DNA from: Paramecium pentaurelia | Lineage: Eukaryota > Ciliophora > Oligohymenophorea > Peniculida > Parameciidae | Direction: 5' to 3' | Assembly (NCBI GenBank): GCA_905183005.1 | Contig: CAJJDO010000055.1 | Coordinates: 143,111 to 207,110, forward strand | Length of the DNA: 64,000 nucleotides | Part shown: positions 49,990 to 61,287 of the stretch, piece after piece | How the letters are laid out: each line of letters begins with the position of its first letter | Numbering within the stretch: the stretch's first letter is position 1 | Translations under genes and position numbers: made by a program | The notes under the pieces: generated by a model | The model's database searches: none | Seen by the model: only the letters and a program-made list of their open reading frames with translations | What the model was told of the DNA's origin: nothing

Positions 49990-51651
49990 ATGAAAATATT
50001 CTTATTAATATTATTTGTTATTAGTTCTGGACAGACATTCTTATAAGACTTCCATAATTGGGTTTAAGATAATTTAGACTTGTTAGATGGTTTTATACAA
50101 GATTCAAAAAACCCAATCGATGCTTTTTAGCTATAATAAGTTCAATTAAATGGAAAATAATTTATTTCTTTAACAAACGGATGGTTAAGTTAAGAAACTT
50201 TTGATAATAGTTATGCTAAGCAATACTTTACAATAATTACATCTAAATTAGCTATTTTAGCAGTTGATGTTAGAGAAAATATAAAATTTGTGATTAATAA
50301 AGAATAAACTAATCCTCAAATTGTAATGTTTGAATAAGAGAATTATAGAGGAATGAATATTAAAACTGATAGTTAAAATAGATTAGTAATTTATCCAAGA
50401 GTAAATGAAGTTGTATCATAAAAATAATAGGAAAACAATCAAATAATCGAATTCTCAAATATACAATAAGAATAATTTCTCATATATATTATATATGGAA
50501 CAGAAACAGAACTTAGAGATGCTTAGAATTTATTCAATTTCATTACTGAATTCATTGAATTAATCGAATCATAATAACCACCAAAAAATAAATAATGCAA
50601 ACCTAAAAGTGCTAACAAAAAAAAATCTACAAAATCTGGTTCAAAATAATCTAAAAAATAACCTTAAGCAAATGGTAAAGCTACTCAATCAAGAGGTAGT
50701 TTAAAGGATAAAGATAATAATGAAAAATAAAAATAATCATCATTAAAAGACCATTAATAATAATAGGGAGATGATTTTAATAAAAAAATAGAAGATTTAG
50801 ATAATTCTGGATTAAAATAGAATGGATCTTAATCAAATAATAATGATTTATTAACAGATTAAGAAAATGATAAAGGAAAGGGTGATAATGGATTAGGAGA
50901 TAAAGAATAAAATGGTACTATGAATGATAATAATGGTGATAATAATAGAAATGGTAAAGATGGAGATGATAATGAAAATTAAAATGGAAATGGAAATGGA
51001 AAAAAAGATGGTTAAGGTGATAGTTCTAATAATGGAGATGGAAATGGGGATGGTAATGGAAATGGAAATGGAAATGGAAATGGAGATGGGGTTGGAAATG
51101 GAAATGGAAATAAAGATGGAAATGGAGATGGAAATAAAGATGGTACAAATAAAGATGGATTAGAGAATGGAACTGATTCCAATAAAGGAGATAATTCTGA
51201 AAATGGAAAAGATAATTAATTAGGATAAAGATAAGATGGGAATAACAAAGATAATGATGGAAAAGACAATAATCAAGGAAATAAGGATTAAGGATCAGAA
51301 AATAATAATAATAATGGTAATGGAGATTAAAATAAAGATACTAATAATAAAAATCAGAATTTAGGAGATGATAATGATGAAAAAACTTAAAAGTGTGTTA
51401 ATTTATATTCAGAATGTTATTTCAGTGGTGATAGCATAGAATTATGTGGTAGTCATGCTGAGATAACAGATAAACTTTAGAATTTTAAAATTAAATCAAT
51501 AGAAATGGATGATGGGATAGAGGTTTCCTTTTTTGGTGAAAATCATTTTGAAAATCAGGTCATTACAATAACTGATGATGTGGAATGTTTAGATATACCA
51601 ATAATTTTAAGTCCAACAGACATTGAAGAATTGATACAGATTTTAAAATGA
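49990..51651 (+). CDS. Secreted protein with beta/gamma-crystallin-like motifs and an Asn/Gly/Asp-rich spacer
   Basis: 553 residues in a single exon. The signal peptide is MKIFLLILFVISSGQ. A folded N-terminal part contains FEQENYRG at residues 114-121. A Lys/Ser-rich stretch follows, then from about residue 300 to 455 a spacer dominated by Asn, Gly, Asp and Lys. The C-terminal domain has YSECYFSG from residue 473 and SFFGENHFENQ after it. Both FEQENYRG and YSECYFSG fit the Greek-key signature [FYW]x[DEQ]xx[FY]xG of beta/gamma-crystallins, which often bind calcium. Two Cys flank the second motif. I do not know a described protein with this arrangement. It may be a surface, matrix or secretory-granule protein (inference). 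Confidence 0.7.
50980..51145 (+). repeat. Imperfect AATGGA/GATGGA hexamer repeat inside a gene
   Basis: Tandem six-base units (mainly AATGGA, with GATGGN variants) that encode alternating Asn-Gly and Asp-Gly in the crystallin-like gene. Units vary and the frame is kept. Likely to be length-variable between individuals or species. Confidence 0.85.
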
Positions 51652-51662
51652 AATATACATAA

Positions 51663-53684
51663 TCATTGGAAAACTTACATTTCTCCTTGTTGAGGTATTA
51701 CTAGAAATTTGAAGTTGTTAATGAACATCATAGTTTGGGCATTCTATTTTGTGTTCTTTGTTTATTAAATAGTTTTGATAATTTTTTCTTTTCTTTAATC
51801 AAGAGCAATGATATTTGTCTCACCATTTGCCTATTATACGGCTAGAATATCATTACTAATTCTACATAAATACCAAATGCTATTAGTTTCAATCCAATTC
51901 ATGGATACTTATATCTATTATATTAATTATGGTTATTCAACTTAATAAATTTTTACTTAACCATTATAATTAGCAAATGCAAATAATTCACTATTGATTG
52001 ATGTAACACAATTTACATAAGTGACATCTTTAATAATAAATTTAGTTTTTCCAGTTAGATAATCTATTACAGCTACAGTATAATCTCTACTACAAGAAGC
52101 AATTTAAGTTCTTGATATTTTACATAAATCATTAATCCAAGCAGAATGAACATTAAGTTCATGTGCTAACTCTTTTTCATTTAATTTCCAGATTCTTATT
52201 TTTGAATCATCTTAACACCAGGCAATTTATGAATAAGACAAAGGCACAATTTTTCTTAATTATTTAGAATGACCAATTACATCACCTACTCTAGATCTTA
52301 AATCCACATTCCATAAATAAATTTAATATTCATCTTTATCTTTGCCTCTAATATAAAATTGAATTTTTACGCGCTTAAAAGAAATTATGTATTTTAATTA
52401 TCTTTAATTGCAGCTAATGATATACATTCAACACCATGTTAAAATTTATGTAATTAAACAAAATAAGGTAATTTCCAAAGAGTTATTTCACCATTTTCTT
52501 CTGCTGAAGCTAACATAGAATTTGATATTAAACAAATATCAGCAATATTTTTAGATTTATTTTATATTGTTTTATATGATTTCAAATTTTTCATTTGATT
52601 TTCATATGTTTTACTTTAATGAAACTATGATTATTAATCAATTAATTATAGATTTAATTCTGAATTATCTATTACACAATTTAATAGCTAAAATATTTAT
52701 AATACTATAAACCTATTATTCACAACAATATATAAAATTACTAAATAATTAATTTAGTAATTAAACATTCTTTAATAACTTTTTTTGGAATCTACTTTAA
52801 TCGGAAACAAAGATCTTACTAAATTCAGAAACTTTTAAATAATCATTATATATAAGTTTTGAGAGTTATGAAGTTTATTTAGTAAGATCTATTAAATTTG
52901 TTTCAAATAACTCTTAAACAAATTAATGAGGTAATTCAATATTAAAACTAGTTTCATTAATAACTTTAGTAATAAATTTGATTTCTAATTCATCTATTTA
53001 ATTTATTATTTCTTATCTAATTTAATTAAAATAATCTCTAATTGAAGAAAGAGATTTAAATTTTTCATTTTATATTACATCTAATTATTAATTTGCTAAT
53101 TTCAATTCTAAAACTCTAAAATAATCTTCAATATCAGTTATATTAGGACATTAATGTTAACATTCTTCACATAAACCTCCAACTAAACATCCAACAGTTG
53201 TACAAATAAATTTAGCTATATTTCCATGTTATTCACAAGTTCTCTCTTCAGAATTTGTTTATTGATAATTTTTATTTTAAAACTAATATTAATGATTTCC
53301 ATTTTTAAAATACTTATCAGATGCTCCTTTCTTTTTCTCAGATCCTTAACTACTAAATTATTATTTTTCTTAAGGTTCTGATTATTAATAAAATGGATTT
53401 GGACTTTATGAAAATGCAAATCCTTTTTGTTATGAATCTATTTAAGATCCTATTTTAGCTCCTGATTATCTACTACTATCATTTTATTTATAGAATGTCA
53501 TATGTTAAGATGATTAAACCTTATTTGGATCAAAAATCATGTTATGTTAACTGTCATTACCTTAAAATGTAATATTTTTTGGTCTAATATCTCCAAATCT
53601 GCCTGTGCCATATACATTGGAAGAATTAGATTGAAAAACATTTTTGTCATCTGTTTATGGTTGAAATGAAATATTTTATCTCAT
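51663..53684 (-). CDS. B-box zinc-finger protein with coiled coil and WD40 repeats
   Basis: 657 residues after introns of 25 (GTT start) and 23 nt. Residues 1-140 are Gln/Ser/Asn-rich. A B-box-like zinc site follows: CEQHGNIAKFICTTVGCLVG then GLCEECQHQC. Next is a coiled coil. The C-terminal half has WD-type repeats: ASAEENGEITLWKL, LLSAGKDKDEYQIYLWNVDL, AWCQDDSKIRIWKL and SCSRDYTVAVIDY. There is no RING or kinase domain, so the protein is probably a scaffold. Its stop is only 11 bp from the stop of the converging crystallin-like gene, so the two 3' UTRs must overlap or be extremely short. Confidence 0.75.
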
Positions 53685-53802
53685 AACAGAATATATAATT
53701 TTTATTCATTTGTATTTCTTTAAATTTTATTGATTTATCTATTGCATTTATTCGAATAATGTATGTCCTGGTTCAAATTCTTAGATTTCATCTTATTATA
53801 AA

Positions 53803-55030
53803 TCAGTAATCAAGAATAAATCTTCTTAAATTTTTAGATGATGAATTCTCTCTATTTTTCTAATTATAATTATTATTTATATTATACTTTTTTTATATTT
53901 ATGATGGTATTTCTTCTATATTAACATCAGCTGTAAATGATTTCCTTCCAACATCTAAAAATTACTATTATTTTGTATTTTTCTCATTATCTTGAGAATT
54001 TCTTATTTCTTCTTTACTCCACTCAAATTTTTGATCAAATGGATATCCTAAAGTTTAATATAATTTCTTAAAAGATTATTAAATATATTCATAATTTGGA
54101 TCTCCATCAAATGAAATATTTTAAATATATTTAAAATAATCTTCAAATGTTTTAGGTAATCCAATACTATATTATATTTATATTATTAAATTACCATAAA
54201 TCTTCTATAGATGTATTCATCTTTTTCTATCCTATTAATTTTATTTTTTCTTCTGGAGTTTCTGCATGAATATGCATCCATGGTAATGAACCTTTTAAAA
54301 AATAAATAGCTAAATATCCTAAACTTTCTAAATCACTAGCTCTATTTTAAGATAAGCTCAAATGAGAACAGATTGGGCAAAATCTAGGCTTATCAAAGTT
54401 AATCATTAAAATACCTTGGAGTTCCAATTATATTTTCATTTTTCTATCTCTCTATATGCTAACCTTATTCTCTATATTTTGATGCAAATCCAAAATCAAT
54501 TAGATATATTTCATCTTCTTTTAAACCTGTCATAAAATTCTCTGGTTTTATATCTCTATGTATGTAATCATTCATATGTAAATATTATAATCTTTCTATT
54601 GCCTAATCTAAGAACATTAGAACAGTTTTTAAAGAAAATACTTTTTTTGGAGTTTACATTAACAATTAATACAAGTTTTATCCTAATAAAGTTTATACTA
54701 TAAAGCTTTCAGTTTCATTTTAAATAAAATAATATAAGCGAGGAAATCCAATATGTCCATTTAATTTATAAAGTACGTCTACTTCATTCTTTACAGATTT
54801 AGTAAGAATTGGATTTTTTCCTGTTGATAATATCTTAACTGCATAATATTCTTGTTTAATTTGATGAATTGCTAAGTAGATATGACCAAAGGAACCTATA
54901 AAATTAATGAAAAATTTGAACCAGAATTTAATGGACTAAGAATTCTATAGTTTTTACAAACTACTTTATCAATCCATTTGTTTTCAATCTATTTTTAACT
55001 TAATTTTTCACTTCTTTTTGAAATTGACAT
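53803..55030 (-). CDS. Casein kinase 1-like protein kinase
   Basis: 380 residues after introns of 26 (GTT start, 54896-54921), 31 and 28 nt. Kinase domain: GSFGHIYLAIHQIKQEYYAV, EVDVLYKLNGHIGFPRLYYF, YIHRDIKPENFMTGLKEDEI, YLIDFGFASKYREQ and then SDLESLGYLAIYFLKGSLPW. The order, the lack of an APE motif and the DLESLGY block are CK1 features. The Lys, Asp and DFG residues are intact. The C-terminal tail is Asn/Gln/Ser-rich. CK1 genes are greatly expanded in ciliates, so no specific role is assigned. It is on the same strand as the B-box/WD40 gene, with 118 bp between them. Confidence 0.88.
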
Positions 55031-55275
55031 ATTGTATTAAATTATTTGTTTGTAATCTATTTTTATTATCAAAATTATTTATCAAAATCTGTTAATGTTT
55101 TAATTCAATAAATTATATCTTTTTTGTAGAATATTATGATACTCATATTTATTGTTATTAAATTCTTATCAATAATCTTCACAATTACAAATAATAATCA
55201 TAATAATATAGTTAATCTTAAATCAAGTAGTAAATTTAATTAATAAATATATGTGTGACCCTTATATAAAATAAA

Positions 55276-55608
55276 ATGATTGTAAAATAAAGTGCTTTCC
55301 AAATCAATGAAATTAAATGGTTTATACAAACAACAAGAATGCCTGATCAAGTCCTTATCAATCTATTTGATCAAGATATGTAAGGAACAGAGTCTTTAGT
55401 ACTTGCAATAGCTACACCTTATGATCAACTTCCCACTGTGATAGATATCATTGACAATTAAACTGAAATGGTGCATACACTTGCTCGTTCGTTGGCTAAG
55501 AAATTGAGTTTATAAGTGTTCTTGAATTACAACCATTCAAGTGAATTGACCTTAGAGATATTCCAATAATTGAGAGAGAAATTAATTGAATCAATAATAT
55601 AATAATGA
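55276..55608 (+). CDS. PSMG4: Proteasome assembly chaperone 4 (PSMG4/PAC4) homologue
   Basis: 110 residues, no intron. PAC4 helps build the 20S proteasome alpha ring with PAC3. The middle reads SLVLAIATPYDQLPTVIDII followed by ARSLAKKLSLQVFLNYNHSS. This corresponds to the PAC4 pattern (Leu-rich strand, YDSIP-like turn, LARRLARKTNKQVFVSYN-like helix and strand), and the length is right for the family. Conservation is moderate and the call rests on pattern. The stop TGA overlaps the ATG of the next frame (ATGA at 55605-55608). Confidence 0.65.
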
Positions 55609-55808
55609 TAAAGGTCTATAATCCTGAGTTGCTTATTTCTGATGCATAGGATAAATTAACATAATTAGTTAGGGATGACTTTAAGCCCTTTATCCTTAGA
55701 TGTGAATAGCATAAGTTATGTGTCTTAGAAAATGAAAACTTAATTCTTTTCTCTCTTCTTTTCGATAAATGTTAACCAATTATTGATGAAGCATAATTGT
55801 ATAAATGA
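55605..55808 (+). CDS. Small ORF overlapping the stop of PSMG4
   Basis: 67 residues with natural composition: MIKVYNPELLISDAQDKL, then VRDDFKPFILRCEQHKL. It has two Cys, mixed hydrophobic and charged residues and no low complexity, unlike random AT-rich frames. Its ATG shares four bases with the PSMG4 stop. It could be a separate small gene, the second cistron of a shared mRNA, or an exon of a longer model. No family is recognised. The following gene starts 84 bp later on the same strand. Confidence 0.5.
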
Positions 55809-55892
55809 TTATAATAAATAAGAACGATTACATTTGTAAGTTAGAAAGATGAATCAAAAATTATAGCAATTAAGTTTATAGACAAAAAAAGA

Positions 55893-57352
55893 ATGTCTTA
55901 TTTACAACATAATGTAAATCAATCTCATGATATTTAGATAAATTCAAGGAAAACCTATACAAAGTATATGGGACCATTGGCATATCAACCAGTAAGAAAA
56001 GAAAGAACATCATTATTAAGTACAGAATCACCAGAATAGAATTTTCGAGGAATATTAAATCTGGCAATATTGATATTAATAGCTAATCATATTAGATTAA
56101 TATTCGAGAATTTTTAAAAGTATGGTTTGTTAATAACAAATGTATTTTGGAAGTTTGAGATGATGCATATCAATGGTAATCCAATTATGTAAGCTTTATT
56201 AATGTTATTAATTAATGTATTGACTGGATTTGGAATTCAATATTTATAATTTAAAAGAGATATTAATACAGGCATTATTAGAGCTTTTAATATTATCAAT
56301 ATTGTATTGACTATTATAATACCTTGTTATTTAATTTAAGGATCACATCCAGGATTAAATTTGAATTTTTTAGGTGTTTAATTCATAGTCTTTATGAAAT
56401 TGATAAGTTATGCTCATTTTTTAAGAAATACTTACTTTTATATTTAAAGAATAAAGTTAGTAAAAAATAAGAAAGTACCACTTGATAATTTCTTTGCTGA
56501 ATATGAAGTCAACAATGAAAATCTAAAGATTTTAGAAAAATACTCCTAAGATTAATCTAAAATATTAGATTTTAAACATTTCTTATATTTTTTAGCTGCT
56601 CCTACATTATGTTTCTAATTATCATACCCTAGAACATAATCAATTAGAAAAGTTTGGTTGATCAAGAGAATAATTGAATATATTTTTGTTATTCTCTTTT
56701 TAGTAATTATTTGGTTCCAATACACAGAACCATTAGTAGAGAATACATATAAAATGTTATCAAAGGCTCCAACTTTAATGATTCTTGTTGATAGATTATT
56801 AAAGTTAGCCATACCCAATACTTATATGTGGATAGCACTATTTTATGGATAATTTTAATGTTTTTTAAATATCACAGCAGAACTTTTAAGATTTGCAGAT
56901 AGAGAATTTTATAAAGATTGGTGGAACTGTAAAAATCTTGAAGAATATTGGAGATTATGGAATTTGCCTGTTCATCATTGGTTAGTTAGTATAATATTAT
57001 AATTAAAATAGGACATATATATTTTCCATGTCTAAAATCTGGTATGAGTAGAACTACTTCAAATATGTTAGTATTCTTAGTATCAGCTTTAGGTCATGAA
57101 TATATTGTAAGTGCATCAATTGGTGTTATAGAAGCTTGGGCATTTGTAGGAATGTTTGCATAAGCACCATTTATGTTATTATAAAAGAAATTAGAGAAGG
57201 TAAATATTAGATAATATAATTAGTTACTTAAATTATAAGATTCTTAATTGGGAAATCTAATGTTTTGGATGACTTTTTGTTTTATTGGTTAACCATTAAT
57301 GATTTTTGTGTATTACTTTAGATATTTAGAAAAGATAGGTCATCCAATATGA
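55893..57352 (+). CDS. DGAT1: Diacylglycerol O-acyltransferase 1-type MBOAT enzyme
   Basis: Membrane enzyme of the ER that esterifies diacylglycerol (or sterols) with acyl-CoA to make storage lipid. The protein has 470 residues after introns of 23 and 24 nt. Multiple hydrophobic segments are seen. The signature FYKDWWNCKNLEEYWRLWNL followed by PVHHWL is the FYxDWWN...WRxWNxPVH motif of DGAT1/SOAT. The catalytic histidine lies in SALGHEYIVSASIGVI. The C-terminal segment includes a PLMIFVYYF helix. DGAT1 and sterol acyltransferases share these motifs, and the shorter N-terminus favours DGAT1. The start at 55893 is the ATG in frame with the signature. Confidence 0.88.
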
Positions 57353-57397
57353 TATTATAATAATATTATGGTATTAAAAAGATAAATTAATTGAATA

Positions 57398-60320
57398 TCA
57401 ATCATCTTCTTCAACAATTGCAAACATTGATTTATTAATATTTCCATATTGTAATTTAAATTCTTCTGATGCACAAGTATTAGCTAAATGTATTAAAATC
57501 TTCTCTAATTTCAAATGAAGTGGTTAAGTAACTCTTTGATCCCAAGTCAAATCAACTGCATCAATTCCTGGCATTGAAACTTTATCAGCTATTCTTGCAA
57601 CTGCTTCTAAGAATTCAATAAAAGTCATTTAAAATATTCTATCACTTTCTAATTCATCAACTTAAAGCATCATAGATAAATTGAAAGCCTAAATTAAATT
57701 ATATATTTACATTATCAGCATCTCTTTCAACAAATCTTTCATCATATAAATTAGCTTACGAACATATTTCATGTATTTCATCTAAACACATAAATTTCTT
57801 CTAACCTGGTTTTACCTTCTTTACACTATATTTATTATATAAATGATTTAATAGCGGTTTAAAGAATTTTAAACAATCATCACATTGTTCATTAAAATAT
57901 CTTTCATTTCTCCACTTTTATGCATCAAATGTTGACATATATGATTTACATTATTCTAATATCATTTTTGTTGCTTCTAACATATTATTAGCAACCTTAG
58001 TTTTTAAATATTTATCTTCAGAAACCCTAACTAAAAACTCCATAAATTAGAATCTACATAATGATCTCTCAGGATTTCTAAAATTTCCTTTGTATTCAAT
58101 TGAAGCTGCACATGTAGCTATAAATTTCAAATCTAAATCAGATAATTTTAAAGTTTTTCCATCTATTAATTCAGTTTATTATGCAAATTCTGTTATAACA
58201 TTTGAAGATATTGACCATATATCTCCAGTTGGACTATTGGAACTATATTATTTATAAGTTTCCTTAATCAATTTATAATGTGCCCATAAAACATTCTTAA
58301 TTTCTAACAATTCATCAGGATTCTTTACAACTTTGGATATTTTACTACAAGTGAAATCTTTTTCAAAGCATTTCTTTAATAAATCTTCATTCTCAAACTT
58401 AAAATCTTTAGCCCATATAGATATTGGAAATGTCCATATTCTCTTTTATTTTTTCAATTTTGGAGGAATATAAACAGGATCTGGTGTTCTTGGAAGAACA
58501 TTTATTTATGGTTTGAATTCAACTTAATCAAAAATTAAAAAATGTTTATCCTTCTTTACATAATTTATATTTTCCATCAAAACAGTTATATAATTATTAT
58601 TGTAATTAATTTTTAATTAATGTCCATAAGGAATACTTGATTAATCATTAGCAATTAATTATGTATCAGTCATTGTATAAATATATTATGTAGTATTAGT
58701 AGGGATCATTAAAGTTAAAGATATTTCATCTTAATTTTTTGGAATATAAACTTATTTATAAGCCTCAAAATCTAAATGTATAAATAAAGGATCAGCTTCA
58801 CCTTCTCCAGAAACATCAGGTGTCCAAATAAATTTCTATTCTTACCATCCTTCACATATCCAACACACATTTTCTTATCTAATTGTTGTAGTTTATTATA
58901 ATCCTTTAATTCTAGGTGTTTCTCCTAAAACTCTTTATAATTCATTTTCTTATATCTATAAGAAACCTCTTGCATCAACAATTCCCCAATTATTAACAAA
59001 ATGAAATCCATATATAGTTCTGTTCTATTTTAATGCATTTGCTATTAATTTACAATCATTTAAACTAAATTAATTTGATGATAAATCACAATGTAAAACA
59101 TTCTTATTTGTAATCAAAAAATCACATATCTTCTATATACATTATACATCCTTTCTTTCTTATATTCCAAAACTATTCCAACCTGCATCAAAAACCAATA
59201 AAGTTTTGTTTTCTATTAATGCTTCAAATATTTTTTATCCTCCCCAACCTTTTATTTAATTCCAATGAATATATAATTATTCCATATTATCCAATTAAAT
59301 TATACTTTCTTTTAATATTTCTGCAATATCATTTGTTAAATAATTTTTACTAACATTTAATGATTTTAATTTATTATTGCTATTCAATAAGGCCTTTAAA
59401 ATACGAGTTACATTTCTGTCTCCTAATTTATTATCTTCTAAATTTAAAACTTCTAATCTAAAATTGTAATTCTCTTTTCTTACTTATTTTCTCTTGATTA
59501 AATTTACTAACATATTGAATCTGTTCCTATTTTCCCAATATTATTTTATTAAAGATCTAAAACTTTGGCCACTTTTCCAATTTAATTCAATATTTATGTT
59601 GCTCCTGAACTTTATATTCTATTATTTGCCATATAAAAATCTTTTATATTTGGATTCACTTTTAGTCCTTCACTTAACATTGATGCATATCTATCTCCAT
59701 ACTTTTAATGACTTATTTATAGAGATTATTCACTTCCTTTTGTTTTAACAACTCCTATTTTACAAGGCAATACATCAATTTATTCTGCTTAACGAAGCAT
59801 TGCAGTTTACACACTATCTAATTATACATTTAATTCTTACCTGAAATTTTAAAGAAATCATTTTATTAACGAACCTTATTAACTTTTTTATAATGTTAAT
59901 AATATAACTAGACTGCCTAAGGTCCTACTAAAGGTTTATTTTATAAATCTTCTTTCACTATTTCAGGTGATAATTATAAATTCTTTCTTATTTCATTTTC
60001 TTGTTCTTCTTCAAGTGGATCTGGTTTCTTTTTAAGTTTTAGAACATGATCCACTCTAAAAAATTTCTTTTTATTATCTGAATTGTAAGGTACCATAGCA
60101 GCTATTTTAGCAAGAACTATTATGATTATTCATTAAAGTTACTTTAAGGATTGATTTGACTTTCATGTGGCATTGAATATGATGCATTTCTAGTGAGATG
60201 AGTACTACTAGGATTAATCATAGTTGAAACGTCTTAAAATTATGCACTACTTCTTCTTCTATCTAATTAATTTTAATATTTATTGTCTTGTTGTGAATGA
60301 TAATTACTTTCTTCAATCAT
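57398..60320 (-). CDS. Leucine-rich repeat protein with a long C-terminal region
   Basis: Roughly 950 residues. The first about 120 are Ser/Gln/Asn-rich, then a basic/acidic segment (PDPLEEEQENEIRK), then ribonuclease-inhibitor-type LRRs: LEVLNLEDNKLGDRNVTRIL, LKSLNVSKNYLTNDIAEILK and VLHCDLSSNQFSLNDCKLIA. After the LRRs comes ENVCWICEGWQEQKFIWTPD, then FIHLDFEAYKQVYIP. Helical regions ending IDAVDLTWDQRVTQPLHLKL follow. Large LRR proteins of this plan occur in ciliates and other flagellated protists and may be ciliary, but no function is assigned. The intron positions in the first 500 bp are not resolved. Its stop is 45 bp from the converging DGAT1 stop. Confidence 0.7.
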
Positions 60321-60442
60321 ATATTATTAATTATTTTATCAATATTGATATATAAAATATAAATACAAATTAAACACTTATTTTTATAATTAAAATCTTT
60401 ATTAAGATGAAAAATTTTATTATTATTATTTAAATTAATTAA

Positions 60443-60891
60443 ATGTAAAAGATTTCTTAAGATAATATTATTGATGGTAAAAGGAAAAGAGTAATGTCAT
60501 CTGATGGTGTTTTAGCTTGTGTTACTTCAAATCTATTGAAAAATACTATTTAGAAAAAAGGTAATAACCATAAGAAATAATAAACTTACAAAAAGAAAAT
60601 AGTGAATTAATAAGAATCAGATAGTTCGGTTGTTCATGTAATTGAAAAACCATAAAAGAAAAAAGATGAAAAAGTTAGAATAACAAAGAGTGCACTTAAA
60701 GAATTGATTAGTTAGCATTTCTTAATAATAGATGATGAAGAATAGAAGTAGTAATAGGTATTAAAAATCCTTTAAATTTTTAGCCAAAAAAACATATCAA
60801 ATATTAATAAAATGAATCAGAAAGTGAAAGTTCTAGTCAAAATAATTCATCATCAGAGGACATTCCAAAAAGAAATAAACCTAAATCATGA
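60443..60891 (+). CDS. Small basic hypothetical protein
   Basis: 140 residues after one 26-nt intron. The N-terminal part DGKRKRVMSSDGVLACVTSN is followed by Lys/Gln-rich sequence with VRITKSALKELISQHFLI. It ends in an acidic Ser-rich stretch (NESESESSSQNNSSSEDIP) and a basic PKRNKPKS. The mix of basic clusters and an acidic serine tract suggests a nuclear protein. It is divergent from the LRR gene, with 122 bp between starts. Confidence 0.55.
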
Positions 60892-61287
60892 AATATAAAA
60901 TCAGATATTCTATTAAAATAATTATAATCATATTTTTTACATATTATTATAAATTTTTTCAAAAACTTTTTTAATTAATTTCAGAAAAAGACTTATTAGA
61001 TTATATCCATAATTAATATAATTATTAAATTGATTTAAAAATCATTCTAACTTTTTTTGTTATTAATTAAATTACATATGTAATTTCATTTCAATAAATA
61101 AGTATTTAAATAGAATTAATAATTTATGAAATTCATAAAATAATAAACAATATTCAATATAAAATTATAATTAATCTATATTCATTATAATATGAATAGG
61201 ATATAATATATTTATTGAGAATCCAAAAAAATACTAAATATATATGAATTTATATTGGTTTTATAAATAAATATTTTATAATTAATA
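60892..61287. other. AT-rich intergenic region
   Basis: 396 bp upstream of the PHD-finger gene. No coding sequence or repeat seen. Confidence 0.5.

Noticed and set aside
50924..51163. Met-Glu-Met-Glu repeat frame on the plus strand
   Set aside because: It is a shifted reading of the hexamer repeat in the crystallin-like gene; the true frame encodes Asn-Gly and Asp-Gly.
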